Assembly: GCA_963781665.1 (NCBI GenBank)
Contig: CAWAGA010000002.1
Location: forward strand, 992,001-1,056,000
Reading direction: 5' to 3'
Length of the DNA stretch: 64,000 nt
From: JAJYIW01 sp963781665
GTDB taxonomy: Bacteria; Chloroflexota; Anaerolineae; Anaerolineales; Anaerolineaceae
The position numbers and the translations under genes are program-made. A model generated the notes under the pieces. The model was not told the origin of the DNA, did not search any database, and saw only the letters and a list, made by a program, of their open reading frames with translations. Positions 43,984 to 52,252 of the stretch are shown piece by piece (the stretch's first letter is position 1; the number at the start of each line of letters is the position of its first letter).

Positions 43984-45288
43984 ATGTCACCGGATGTCAT
44001 TGAATTCTTATTAATCTTCCTGCTGATCCTGGCGAACGGGCTCTTTTCGATGTCAGAAATCGCTATGGTTTCAGCCCGAAAAGCTCGCCTGCAGCAGCGC
44101 GCCGATGAAGGCGATCCCAGGGCTAAAACAGCCCTGGAGATGGCTAATGCGCCGAACCGTTTTTTATCAACCACTCAAATCGGCATCAGTCTGATCGCCA
44201 TCCTGACAGGAGCGCTGGGCGGAGCAACGCTTTCCAGCCACCTGGCGGTGGTCATTCAACGGGTTGCCATACTCGCCCCTTACGCTTCTGTATTAGCCCT
44301 GGCTGTGGTTGTATTGGTCGTGACTTATTTTTCACTGGTGATTGGAGAATTGATCCCAAAACGACTGGGGCTTAATAACCCTGAAAGAATTGCTACCATG
44401 ATCGCAAAACCGATGCATTTTATCTCACGAGTGGCATCACCCATCATTTCCATCCTCAGTTTTTCTACCGAATTAGGCTTGCGCCTGCTCGGCGCTCGCC
44501 CTTCCGACGACCCCCCGGTGACTGAGGAAGAGATCAAGGTGTTGATCGACAAAGGGACCCAGGTCGGCGTGTTCGAAGAAGTCGAGCAAGACCTGGTCGA
44601 GAGCGTCTTTAGATTAGGGGAACGCCGGGTGGATTCGATCATGACCCCTCGGACTGAAGTTACCTGGCTTGACCTTGACGAGCCAATTGATGTTCTCCTG
44701 CAAAAAGTACTCGAAAGCCAGTTCTCGTCGTTTCCGGTCGCCCACGACAACCTGGACAATGTGATCGGAATGCTGGAGGCAAAAGAGCTGCTTGCCCTAC
44801 GTTTATCGAACGAACCGATGGACATCAAAGCCTTGCTGAAACCGCCGCTGTTCGTACCGGAAAGCACCCCTGCCCTCAAGACTCTGGAACTTTTACGGAT
44901 ATCGAGAACCAATGTGGCCCTGGTGATCGACGAATACGGTGGATCGCAAGGGATGGTAACCCTATTCGATGTGCTTGAAGCCATCGTCGGTGACGTACCA
45001 GGCGCATTTGACCTGACAGAACCGCAGGCGATCCAGCGCGAAGACGGCTCGTGGCTGTTCGATGGCATGCTCCAGATCGATGAATTTAAAGATATCCTTG
45101 AGTTGGATGATTTACCAGGTGAAGACCGGGCTGGTTTCCAGACCCTGGGCGGTTTCATTATGGCCCATCTGGGCAACATTCCCAGTTCAGGCCAGCATTT
45201 CGAATGGAACAATCTTCGATTCGAAATCCTCGATATGGATGGGCGCCGGATCGATAAGGTGCTGGTGGCTCCGGCCGGTCAGATGTAG
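43984..45288 (+). CDS. HlyC/CorC-family transporter (DUF21-CBS-CBS)
   Basis: A 434-residue membrane protein. An N-terminal DUF21 region with three or four helices (FSMSEIAMVSARKARLQQRA) is followed by two CBS domains (VDSIMTPRTEVTWLDLDEP and ALVIDEYGGSQGMVTLFD) and a C-terminal CorC/HlyC domain. Relatives act in magnesium or cobalt efflux; the old name haemolysin is misleading. A TAAAAT lies 11 nt before ATG 43984, giving a leader of only a few nucleotides. Confidence 0.92.
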   Translation: MSPDVIEFLLIFLLILANGLFSMSEIAMVSARKARLQQRADEGDPRAKTALEMANAPNRFLSTTQIGISLIAILTGALGGATLSSHLAVVIQRVAILAPYASVLALAVVVLVVTYFSLVIGELIPKRLGLNNPERIATMIAKPMHFISRVASPIISILSFSTELGLRLLGARPSDDPPVTEEEIKVLIDKGTQVGVFEEVEQDLVESVFRLGERRVDSIMTPRTEVTWLDLDEPIDVLLQKVLESQFSSFPVAHDNLDNVIGMLEAKELLALRLSNEPMDIKALLKPPLFVPESTPALKTLELLRISRTNVALVIDEYGGSQGMVTLFDVLEAIVGDVPGAFDLTEPQAIQREDGSWLFDGMLQIDEFKDILELDDLPGEDRAGFQTLGGFIMAHLGNIPSSGQHFEWNNLRFEILDMDGRRIDKVLVAPAGQM

Positions 45289-45521
45289 TGTTTCGCCGGT
45301 GGGCGGCGGCCCAGGCTCCAACCGCGGCTTTCTAGAAAGATTAATTCAAATACTTCCCCACTTTTAATCTCACAAAGAATGTGAAAACCATCCTCGTCTG
45401 TCCAATTCCGCCCGGTAGACCGGATGGGAAAAGCTGCCCCCTGCCAGGTAAAGCGAGTGGGAAGAGGTTGGCCACTCGCGTCCCATTGCGCAACAACTTC
45501 AATCTTTTCCAAGCCAGCCAT
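45279..45521 (-). CDS. Small conserved-looking protein of unknown function
   Basis: An 80-residue protein beginning MAGLEKIEVVAQWDASGQ and rich in beta-strand pattern, with TRFTWQGAAFPIRSTGRNW and FELIFLESRGWSLGRR. It overlaps cinA by 23 nt at its start and the CorC-type gene by 10 nt at its end. Codon pattern and sense make-up look real. No family named with certainty; it has some likeness to small actinobacterial DUF6504-type proteins. Confidence 0.65.
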   Translation of the reverse strand: MAGLEKIEVVAQWDASGQPLPTRFTWQGAAFPIRSTGRNWTDEDGFHILCEIKSGEVFELIFLESRGWSLGRRPPAKHYI

Positions 45522-46002
45522 CTTGTAAATATTCGCCGATCAGTTTAAGCATTTCCTGGGCCGATGAAGTTTTGTTTTCCAGGCGGCTGCCGTTAAACAC
45601 GTAACGATATGCACGATCCCCTCCTGGTGTGCTTAACCCTATCCAGACCAGACCGACAGGTTTGTGGGGCATTCCCCCTCCTGGACCGGCGATCCCGGTC
45701 ACTGAAACACCCAGGTCGGCTTGCAATACCCTGCGAACACCTCTCGCCATTTCGAGCGCGGTCTGTTGGCTGACTGCGCCATGTTTAACCAGGGTTTCGT
45801 GGTTTACGCCCAGCAATAATTCCTTCGCTTGATAGGCATAGGCAGTAACCCCGCCTAAATAATAATCCGAAGAGCCGGGGACGTTGGTGATCAAATGGCT
45901 GACCAGGCCGCCGGTGCACGACTCGGCGAGTGCCAGTGTCAACCCTTGCTGCCGGAGCAGCTTTCCGATCTTGACTTCAATAGGTTCTCCCTGAATTTCC
46001 AT
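45499..46002 (-). CDS. CinA C-terminal domain protein, probable NMN amidohydrolase
   Basis: A 167-residue stand-alone CinA/PncC domain that deamidates nicotinamide mononucleotide to nicotinate mononucleotide. The catalytic motif ALAESCTGGLVSHLIT and TGIAGPGGG are intact. ATG 46002 is 7 nt after TATAAT and lacks a ribosome site, so an earlier in-frame start at 46044 is rejected and the mRNA is probably leaderless. With the nicotinamidase and PncB at 28.5-30.6 kb it adds to pyridine salvage. Confidence 0.9.
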   Translation of the reverse strand: MEIQGEPIEVKIGKLLRQQGLTLALAESCTGGLVSHLITNVPGSSDYYLGGVTAYAYQAKELLLGVNHETLVKHGAVSQQTALEMARGVRRVLQADLGVSVTGIAGPGGGMPHKPVGLVWIGLSTPGGDRAYRYVFNGSRLENKTSSAQEMLKLIGEYLQDGWLGKD

Positions 46003-46009
46003 GTCCGCA

Positions 46010-46015
46010 ATTATA
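46010..46015 (-). promoter_or_regulatory. -10 box for leaderless cinA mRNA
   Basis: TATAAT on the minus strand, 7 nt before the ATG at 46002. Divergent to the uvrC box, 18 nt away. Confidence 0.65.
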
Positions 46016-46033
46016 CTCCGGGAATGGTTGTGA

Positions 46034-46039
46034 TAAAAT
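46034..46039 (+). promoter_or_regulatory. -10 box for leaderless uvrC mRNA
   Basis: TAAAAT, 4 nt before ATG 46044 and 7 nt before the second ATG 46047. No Shine-Dalgarno present. The 7-nt distance suggests 46047 as the true start. Confidence 0.55.
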
Positions 46040-46043
46040 TGCA

Positions 46044-47909
46044 ATGATGGAGCCTTCAGAACATTTACAAGGCATTCTGGAAACTTTACCTAACAAACCC
46101 GGCTGCTACATCATGAAAAATGCCAACAGCGAGATCATCTACGTTGGCAAAGCGATCAACTTACGCAACCGGGTACGGTCATACTTTCACAGCAGCGCCG
46201 AACAAGATGGAAAAACTCGCCAATTGGTGCGGCGGATAAACGATATTGAATGGATTGTAGTCGGGTCGGAGCTTGAGGCTCTCATCCTCGAGATGACTCT
46301 GATTAAGAAACACCATCCCCGCTACAATATCCGCCTTAAAGATGACAAACGTTATCCGTACATCAAGGTTCATTGGGCGAGCCCCTTCCCTAAGGTGACC
46401 GTTACCCGGCAGATGGTAGAAGATGGATCCCGCTATTTTGGCCCTTATACCAGCGTGTGGGCCGTCCATCAAACTCTGGACGTTTTGCGCCACATCTTCC
46501 CATACCTGACCTGCGACCGGGTTATCACGGGTAAGGACCCAAGACCTTGCCTCTATTTTGACATCAAGCTGTGTTCCGGTCCTTGTATCGGGGCGATCGA
46601 CCAGAAGTATTACCGCCAGATGATCGACGATCTTTGCCAGTTCCTGAATGGGCGGATCGAGCCGATTGTGGACCGCTTGAAAATCGAAATGGAACAAGCG
46701 GCTGAAGACCTGCAATTTGAGAAAGCTGGCGCCCTGCGAGACCAAATTCAAGCTATCGATCGGGTCGCAGAACATCAAAAAGTGATCTCCTCTGAAAAGA
46801 TCGACTCGGATGTCGTTGCGATGGCGCGGACTGACGGCGAAGCCTGCGTGCAAATTTTCTTCATCCGCAGCGGGAAACTGATTGGCCGCGAATATTTTGT
46901 GCTCGAAGGAACTGAGGATTCCGATGACGGCGAAGTTATCAGCCAGTTCATCAAGCAGTTTTATTCGGAAGCAGCCGTGATTCCGCCCCAGGTACTGCTC
47001 CCAAACGAAGTCGAAGAAGCCCAGATCATCCAGCAATGGCTGGGCAGCCGGCGCAACGGGCAGGCAGTTGAGATTACTGTACCACACCAAGGCCTGTCGA
47101 AAGAGTTGGTCGATATGGCAGCCGAAAATGCGGTCGAAACGTTAAGCGCACTACGAACGCAGTGGGAAGCCGACAAGAACCGCCAATCTGAATCGCTGGC
47201 TGAAATCCAACAGGCATTGAACTTGCCCCATCCGCCGAACCGAATCGAGTGTTATGATATATCAAATACTCAGGGGACGGCGGCAGTAGGCAGCATGGTC
47301 GTTTTCGAACAAGGTGTGCCTAATAAGAAGCATTATCGTCATTTCAACATTGAAACTGTCACCGGACCGGACGATTTTGCCAGTATGGAAGAGGTGCTGA
47401 CCCGTCGCTTTCGGCGTTGGCAGGCTTCACAGGAACAAAAGACCACGCCAGGCGCCAGGGTAGATCTATCTTTTTCGATGCTGCCCGACCTTCTAATCGT
47501 AGATGGTGGCAAAGGACAGCTCAGTCGGGCGGTTGCCGTGCTCGAGCGGTTCAACCTGACAGATAAAGTCCCGGCAGTGGGCCTGGCCAAACAGCAAGAA
47601 GAGCTTTTCATGCCCCACCGTTCTGCTTCGCTCTTACTGCCCCGCCACTCACAGGGTTTATACCTGGTACAGCGTATTCGCGATGAAGCCCACCGGTTCG
47701 CAATCACCGCCCACCGCAAACAGCGTACCAAGATTGGACTGGCTTCACGCTTGCAAGAGGTGCCAGGCATCGGACCTGCCCGGCGAAAAGCGTTATTAAT
47801 TCATTTTGGATCCATCGAAAAGATCCGAGATGCAGAACTCGATGAACTATCCACCGTTCCAGGGATCACCAAAAGTATTGCACAGGCATTGAAATCACAC
47901 CTGGAATGA
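46044..47909 (+). CDS. uvrC: Excinuclease ABC subunit C
   Basis: A 621-residue nucleotide-excision repair nuclease. The GIY-YIG domain (GCYIMKNANSEIIYVGKA, then NLRNRVRSYF) makes the 3' cut; a UVR helical hairpin (EQAAEDLQFEKAGALRDQI) binds UvrB; the RNase H-like domain (ECYDISNTQG) makes the 5' cut; the C-terminus has two helix-hairpin-helix motifs (VPGIGPARRKALL, VPGITKSIAQAL). All are complete. ATG 46047 may be the real start. Divergent to cinA with only about 40 nt between starts. Confidence 0.96.
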   Translation: MMEPSEHLQGILETLPNKPGCYIMKNANSEIIYVGKAINLRNRVRSYFHSSAEQDGKTRQLVRRINDIEWIVVGSELEALILEMTLIKKHHPRYNIRLKDDKRYPYIKVHWASPFPKVTVTRQMVEDGSRYFGPYTSVWAVHQTLDVLRHIFPYLTCDRVITGKDPRPCLYFDIKLCSGPCIGAIDQKYYRQMIDDLCQFLNGRIEPIVDRLKIEMEQAAEDLQFEKAGALRDQIQAIDRVAEHQKVISSEKIDSDVVAMARTDGEACVQIFFIRSGKLIGREYFVLEGTEDSDDGEVISQFIKQFYSEAAVIPPQVLLPNEVEEAQIIQQWLGSRRNGQAVEITVPHQGLSKELVDMAAENAVETLSALRTQWEADKNRQSESLAEIQQALNLPHPPNRIECYDISNTQGTAAVGSMVVFEQGVPNKKHYRHFNIETVTGPDDFASMEEVLTRRFRRWQASQEQKTTPGARVDLSFSMLPDLLIVDGGKGQLSRAVAVLERFNLTDKVPAVGLAKQQEELFMPHRSASLLLPRHSQGLYLVQRIRDEAHRFAITAHRKQRTKIGLASRLQEVPGIGPARRKALLIHFGSIEKIRDAELDELSTVPGITKSIAQALKSHLE

Positions 47910-47937
47910 CTCAGAACGATTGACTAGGGATTCTAAG

Positions 47938-48318
47938 ATGAAACAAGTCTGGTTAGTGGACGACGATCAAGAAATGTGCCAGGCAATTTCGCTGATGTTA
48001 AGCTTGTTGGATTGCCGCACTCGGATCTTCAACGACCCGCGGCAGGCTGCGCGGACCCTGCTGGCAGGTGAATTGCCCAATCTGCTGCTGCTGGATATCA
48101 ACATGCCGGTAGTAACCGGTCTGGATTTATTGGAATTCATCCGCCACCGCCCCAAATGGAAGACCTTACCGATCTTGATCATCTCAGCTGAGGCTACAGA
48201 TGCAGACGTCGACCGGGCAATGGCGATGGGCGCAGATGGCTACCTGATCAAACCGGTCAGCTACGAAGAGCTGGAAAAGGCCTTTCGCCAGGTTACCCGA
48301 GTTCAACCTGAAAGTTGA
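47938..48318 (+). CDS. Single-domain response regulator
   Basis: A 126-residue stand-alone receiver. The acidic pair is in WLVDDDQEM, the phosphoacceptor Asp in LLLLDINMP, Thr/Ser in LIISAEA and Lys in GYLIKPVS, so it should be phosphorylated normally. It has no output domain, so it probably acts by protein contact. ATG 47938 follows AGGGA; an earlier TTG at 47920 is rejected. It lies 28 nt after uvrC. Confidence 0.9.
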   Translation: MKQVWLVDDDQEMCQAISLMLSLLDCRTRIFNDPRQAARTLLAGELPNLLLLDINMPVVTGLDLLEFIRHRPKWKTLPILIISAEATDADVDRAMAMGADGYLIKPVSYEELEKAFRQVTRVQPES

Positions 48319-48327
48319 GGAAATATA

Positions 48328-48468
48328 ATGCCTAAGAAAATCAGCCAACCAGTAAAAAAGGCCAGGTTGAACCCTCAGAAACGAGCACAGCGCCTCCAAC
48401 AGGTCCTTTTTCTAGGACTCGCAGTCATCGTGGTCCTATCGATGGTTCTTGCCCTGGTCGTTCACTAA
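48328..48468 (+). CDS. Small single-helix membrane protein
   Basis: A 46-residue protein that begins MPKKISQPVKKARLNP. It has a basic N-terminus (net charge strongly positive) and one hydrophobic helix (VLFLGLAVIVVLSMVLALVV) ending at the C-terminus. GAGGAAATATA precedes the ATG at good spacing, and it lies 9 nt after the receiver gene. Unknown function. Confidence 0.7.
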   Translation: MPKKISQPVKKARLNPQKRAQRLQQVLFLGLAVIVVLSMVLALVVH

Positions 48469-48510
48469 AGGCGCCAAGAATTGGGGTTAGGCGAGGCTAA
48501 GGAATATTTG

Positions 48511-48801
48511 ATGAAACATTTTGTAATTGAAATCAACTATCTGGTTCCCACCGACCAGCTGTTAGAAGTGACCGTTGAACACCGTGCATTCTTACAAACC
48601 GGCTATCAGGATGGGATATTGCTGTATTCTGGCCCCAAAGTTCCCAGAACCGGCGGAATGATCGTCGCCAGGGCCGAAACCGCGGAAGCACTCATCGATT
48701 TCTTTCATAACGATCCATACCAACGTAAAGGTGTGGCGAACTACCGCTTCATTGAATTCGAGCCGGTCTTCAAGCAAAAATTCATGGAAGATTGGATTTA
48801 A
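48511..48801 (+). CDS. YciI-family protein
   Basis: A 96-residue ferredoxin-like-fold protein. HFVIEINYLVP, HRAFLQTGYQDGILLYSGP and FHNDPYQRKGVANYRFIEFEP match the YciI family; the conserved His and Asp are present. Function is unknown or minor in most species. ATG 48511 has AAGGA 8 nt upstream; the open frame extends 30 nt further 5' without a ribosome site. Confidence 0.87.
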   Translation: MKHFVIEINYLVPTDQLLEVTVEHRAFLQTGYQDGILLYSGPKVPRTGGMIVARAETAEALIDFFHNDPYQRKGVANYRFIEFEPVFKQKFMEDWI

Positions 48802-48812
48802 GGACGACCTCC

Positions 48813-49553
48813 ATGGCAGACAGCATCGGTTCAGAGTTCATGAAAAGAACGCACTACCAATACTTGCCACAATCTCAGCAGCAGCAGGGGTTGCCGCAGC
48901 CACCTCTGGAGGTCCCACAGGTTGAGGGGCTCCCGATCCATAACTTACCACCACCCAGCAACCTGGAGCTGCCGCAGATAAACCTGCGCCAGGCGATCGA
49001 ACAGCGCCGGTCAAACCGCCATTACACAACCCAACCGGTAACATTAGGCGAGTTGTCATTGCTGCTGTGGTTGAGCCAGGGGGTCAAGGAAGTGACGAAC
49101 CGCCCGACAACCCTGCGCACGGTTCCGTCAGCGGGGTCTCGGCACGCCTTCGAAACTTATCTGGTTACCAGCCTGGTCGATGGATTGCTGCCTGGGCTAT
49201 ACCGTTTCCTTGCGATCGATCACCAGCTTCAAGAAATCGATCGGAGCCCAGATTTGCTTGCCAGGCTTGGTGAAACTTGCTGGAACCAGAAGCAAATCTT
49301 GACCAGCGCGGTCACCTTCATCTGGGTGGCAGTGCGCGCGCGCATGTATTGGCGCTACGGTGAACGAGGCTTCCGTTATCTCCACCTGGACGCGGGACAC
49401 GTCTGTCAGAACCTCTACCTCGCCGCTCAAGCCATGGACTGCGGCGTTTGCGCCATCGGAGCTTTCGATGATGTGGCTATCAACGATTTTCTGGGGTTGG
49501 ATGGGGAAAACCAATTCGTCATCTATGCGGCTTCCCTTGGAAAATCAAGTTAA
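48813..49553 (+). CDS. SagB-type nitroreductase/dehydrogenase-family protein
   Basis: A 246-residue flavin-dependent oxidoreductase. The pattern LRQAIEQRRSNRHYTTQPV, SAGSRHAFETYLV, GLYRFLAID and LDAGHVCQNLYLAAQAM is that of SagB-type enzymes. Some oxidise azolines in ribosomal peptide pathways, but no peptide precursor or cyclodehydratase is nearby, so that role has no support here. ATG 48813 is used (AAGGA upstream). The stop shares bases with the next ATG (TAATG). Confidence 0.87.
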   Translation: MADSIGSEFMKRTHYQYLPQSQQQQGLPQPPLEVPQVEGLPIHNLPPPSNLELPQINLRQAIEQRRSNRHYTTQPVTLGELSLLLWLSQGVKEVTNRPTTLRTVPSAGSRHAFETYLVTSLVDGLLPGLYRFLAIDHQLQEIDRSPDLLARLGETCWNQKQILTSAVTFIWVAVRARMYWRYGERGFRYLHLDAGHVCQNLYLAAQAMDCGVCAIGAFDDVAINDFLGLDGENQFVIYAASLGKSS

Positions 49554-50284
49554 TGGCTGACGCCGGCTGCCGGGTAGTCGTCCTCATCTCAGCAGATGCT
49601 GAATGGAAGGCGCTGCTGGCAGCACTCGAAGGTCTCCAAGGCGAACCCGAGGCCTCCCCTTTACCAATCAACCGGTCACTCCTAGGAGAATGGGGCGAAT
49701 ATCCCGTTGCTGGAGAAGAAATTGTCTTTTTTCACGGTGGATGGGGAAAGATCGCGGCAGCCGCCTCTACCCAATTTGCTATCGACTTCTGGAAGCCTGA
49801 TTTGCTGATCAATCTGGGAACATGCGGTGGTTTTCCGGGTTCGGTGGAACTGGGGACGATCGTGTTGGCGGAACGCACTCTGGTTTACGACATCGTCGAG
49901 CAAATGGGGGATTTCGACCAGGCGATCACCGCTTACACCACAACGCCAGATTTATCCTGGATCAAAGGCAGCCTGCCAGAAAATGTGAGAGCGGGCGTCT
50001 TAGCTTCAGCGGACCGCGATCTCATTTCGGAGGAAATCCAGCGGTTAAAAGATAACTACGGTGCCATCGCGGCAGATTGGGAATCGGGAGCAATTGCCTG
50101 GGTTGCGACTCGGAATAGACTGCCATGTCTGATCTTACGAGGAGTGACCGACCTGGTCAAGGCCGGCGGTAGTGACGTTTATGGAAATTACGATCTATTC
50201 GCTGAACGGACGGCGGTTATTATGAACAGGTTGGTGAAAGGGCTCCCCTTCTGGAAAACAGCTTTCGATCACGCCCGTCATTAA
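49553..50284 (+). CDS. Nucleoside phosphorylase-family protein (MTA/SAH nucleosidase-like)
   Basis: A 243-residue protein of the PNP/UDP phosphorylase superfamily. ALLISADAEW-like start, VFFHGGWGKIAAAASTQFAID, LINLGTCGGF, GTIVLAER and ADWESGAIAWVA are family motifs; the Glu in ADWESGA is the ribose-binding one. Closest in style to 5'-methylthioadenosine/SAH nucleosidases, but the exact substrate is uncertain. It overlaps the SagB-type gene by one base. Confidence 0.82.
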   Translation: MADAGCRVVVLISADAEWKALLAALEGLQGEPEASPLPINRSLLGEWGEYPVAGEEIVFFHGGWGKIAAAASTQFAIDFWKPDLLINLGTCGGFPGSVELGTIVLAERTLVYDIVEQMGDFDQAITAYTTTPDLSWIKGSLPENVRAGVLASADRDLISEEIQRLKDNYGAIAADWESGAIAWVATRNRLPCLILRGVTDLVKAGGSDVYGNYDLFAERTAVIMNRLVKGLPFWKTAFDHARH

Positions 50285-50287
50285 TAG

Positions 50288-52069
50288 CTACGTTCCCAGG
50301 CGGGCGCGTTCCTCATCGACGATACTAACATCCAGCTTTTTGAACAGCGGCTGCGGGGCTTGAAGCTTTTCGCTGCCCTTCAAGCGGCTGGGTTCCCACT
50401 TACCGCTGGCCTTTTCTGGGTTGTAGCGTAAAACCTGGTGCTCACCCAACTCATCCTTGACAGGTTCAATACACTGCTCGCCAAAGATCGGCTTCTGGTA
50501 CCCCAGGATGGTGTTTAATTTTTCGCTGGTGAAAGGCAAGAAAGGCGCAAAGAGGATCTTGAGTGAATCGATCGCTTTGATCGCCGTGAAAATCGATTTA
50601 GCTGCCTCGTCTTTATCAGACTTGATCTCGAACCATGGGGCGTGTACGTCGAGATACTTGTTGACCTCAGACGCCAGACTCATTACCGAATTCAACGCAG
50701 CCCGAAGATGAATCGCTTCGATTTGTTCGCCAACTTCGCTAAAACCGCTTTCAATGGTCGCCAGCAAGGACAAATCGTCCTGGCGCAGTTCGCCCGGATC
50801 CGGCACCTTACCGTCCCAATGACGATAAGCAAATGAAAGCACCCGGTTAGCCAGGTTGCCCCAGGTAGCCACCAACTCGTCGTTATTGCGGTGGAAGAAC
50901 TCATCCCAGGACCAATCTGAATCGCGGGTTTCAGGCATGTTAACCGTCAAATAATAGCGCAATGGGTCCGGGTCATAACGAGAAAGGAAATCGCGGGCCC
51001 ATACAGCCCAATTGCGGCTGCCCGATATTTTCTGCCCTTCCAGGTTCATGAACTGGTTCGCTGGAACGTCATAAGGCAAGTTGAGCGGCTGCCCGGTTTC
51101 TTCCGAGAATATCTCCAAAAATTGTTCGCCAGCGCCCATCAATTCGGCCGGCCACATGGCTGCATGGAAAAAGATGTTATCCTTGCCGATAAAGTAGTAA
51201 GTCCTGGACCTGGCAGTAGTCCACCAATTTTTCCAGGCTTCGGGCTGTCCACTAATTTTAGCCCACTCAATCGCAGCAGACAAATACCCAATCACTGCCT
51301 CGAACCAAACATATAACCGTTTACCTTCCCAACCTTCAACCGGGACCGGGATTCCCCAATCCAGATCACGGGTGATCGGACGGGCCTTTAACCCTTCAGA
51401 TTGGATCTTGCGCAGCGATTCACCAATGACTGTTTCTCTCCAATATAGCTGCCGGGTTTTAAGGAATTCCTGAACCTCGGGTTCCATCTTAGAAAGATCG
51501 AGGAAATAATGTTCAGTGTCGCGCAACTCAAGGGCTCCTCCGACTTTCGAACGGGGGTCGATTAGCTTGTCTGGCTCAAGAACATTGCCACAGTTATCGC
51601 ATTGATCTGAACGGGCGCCTTCATATCCACAGATATAGCAGGTTCCTTCCACATAGCGATCTGGTAAAAATTTATTCAACGAGGGAGAATACCATTGAGG
51701 GCGGGTTTCGGTATACAGGAAACCATTTTGATTCAAGGCCAGAAAAATAGCCTGGGAAACTTTGAAATGATTTTGGGTATGGGTCGTCGTGAATAGGTCG
51801 TAAAAGATACCTAATTTTTTAAAAATGTCCAGAAAGCCAGCGTGGTACTCCTTATAGACTTGTTCGACCGGCTTGTTCAGCGCATCAGCCTTGATCGTTA
51901 CAGGTGTGCCATGTGAATCTGTTCCCGAAACCATCAAGACCCGGTTTCCCTTCATGCGGTGATAGCGAGCAACGATATCACCCGGCAGATGTGAACCGGT
52001 CAGGTTTCCAACGTGGATCTCGGCATTGGCATAAGGCCAGGCGATTGCAATCAAGATGGGATCAGACAT
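50288..52069 (-). CDS. metG: Methionyl-tRNA synthetase
   Basis: A 593-residue class I synthetase. The HIGH-like motif is AEIHVGNL (PYANAEIHVGNLTGSH), the zinc knuckle is CYICGYEGARSDQCDNC, and the KMSKS position is GQKISGSRN. WFEAVIGYLSAAIEWA follows. The C-terminal dimerisation tRNA-binding domain is absent, as in many bacteria. The KISGS form departs from consensus but occurs in related enzymes. ATG 52069 has GAGAGG 6 nt upstream. It converges on the nucleoside phosphorylase gene with a 3-nt gap. Confidence 0.96.
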   Translation of the reverse strand: MSDPILIAIAWPYANAEIHVGNLTGSHLPGDIVARYHRMKGNRVLMVSGTDSHGTPVTIKADALNKPVEQVYKEYHAGFLDIFKKLGIFYDLFTTTHTQNHFKVSQAIFLALNQNGFLYTETRPQWYSPSLNKFLPDRYVEGTCYICGYEGARSDQCDNCGNVLEPDKLIDPRSKVGGALELRDTEHYFLDLSKMEPEVQEFLKTRQLYWRETVIGESLRKIQSEGLKARPITRDLDWGIPVPVEGWEGKRLYVWFEAVIGYLSAAIEWAKISGQPEAWKNWWTTARSRTYYFIGKDNIFFHAAMWPAELMGAGEQFLEIFSEETGQPLNLPYDVPANQFMNLEGQKISGSRNWAVWARDFLSRYDPDPLRYYLTVNMPETRDSDWSWDEFFHRNNDELVATWGNLANRVLSFAYRHWDGKVPDPGELRQDDLSLLATIESGFSEVGEQIEAIHLRAALNSVMSLASEVNKYLDVHAPWFEIKSDKDEAAKSIFTAIKAIDSLKILFAPFLPFTSEKLNTILGYQKPIFGEQCIEPVKDELGEHQVLRYNPEKASGKWEPSRLKGSEKLQAPQPLFKKLDVSIVDEERARLGT

Positions 52070-52112
52070 TTGGCACCTCTCTACAAAAAATCAACAAAAT
52101 TGTAGCATACAT

Positions 52113-52146
52113 AACAAAGACGCTGGCTTAAGCCAGCGTCTTTGTT
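52113..52146. terminator. 34-bp perfect palindrome, bidirectional hairpin
   Basis: Arms AACAAAGACGCTGGCTT and its exact complement with no spacer (hairpin loop TTAA). It lies downstream of the sigma factor gene on the minus strand and just before metG. The end of the stem is T-rich (TTTGTT). Confidence 0.75.
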
Positions 52147-52163
52147 AGTCGTTTAAACAACTC

Positions 52164-52192
52164 AAAGCGGCTTATCTGGCATCAGCCGCTTT
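52164..52192 (-). terminator. Second hairpin downstream of the sigma factor gene
   Basis: AAAGCGGCT and AGCCGCTTT with an 11-nt loop. It is the first hairpin met on the minus strand after the sigma stop and is followed only by TTT, so it forms a tandem with 52113-52146. Confidence 0.6.
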
Positions 52193-52252
52193 TGGGAGAC
52201 AGGCATGGACATCAACAAAGGTTCCATAACCAAGATTTTACCACAATTGCGA

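Noticed and set aside
48813..49553. SagB-type gene as part of an azoline peptide biosynthesis cluster
   Set aside because: No precursor peptide, cyclodehydratase, protease or exporter gene lies nearby.
51000..51040. MetG with a broken KMSKS motif (KISGS)
   Set aside because: Family members with altered KMSKS loops are known and the rest of the enzyme is intact, so I do not treat it as loss of function.
52070..52252. T-box or S-adenosylmethionine riboswitch before metG
   Set aside because: Only about 20 nt lie between the probable metG promoter and its ATG; the hairpins upstream are palindromic terminators without T-box or SAM aptamer features.
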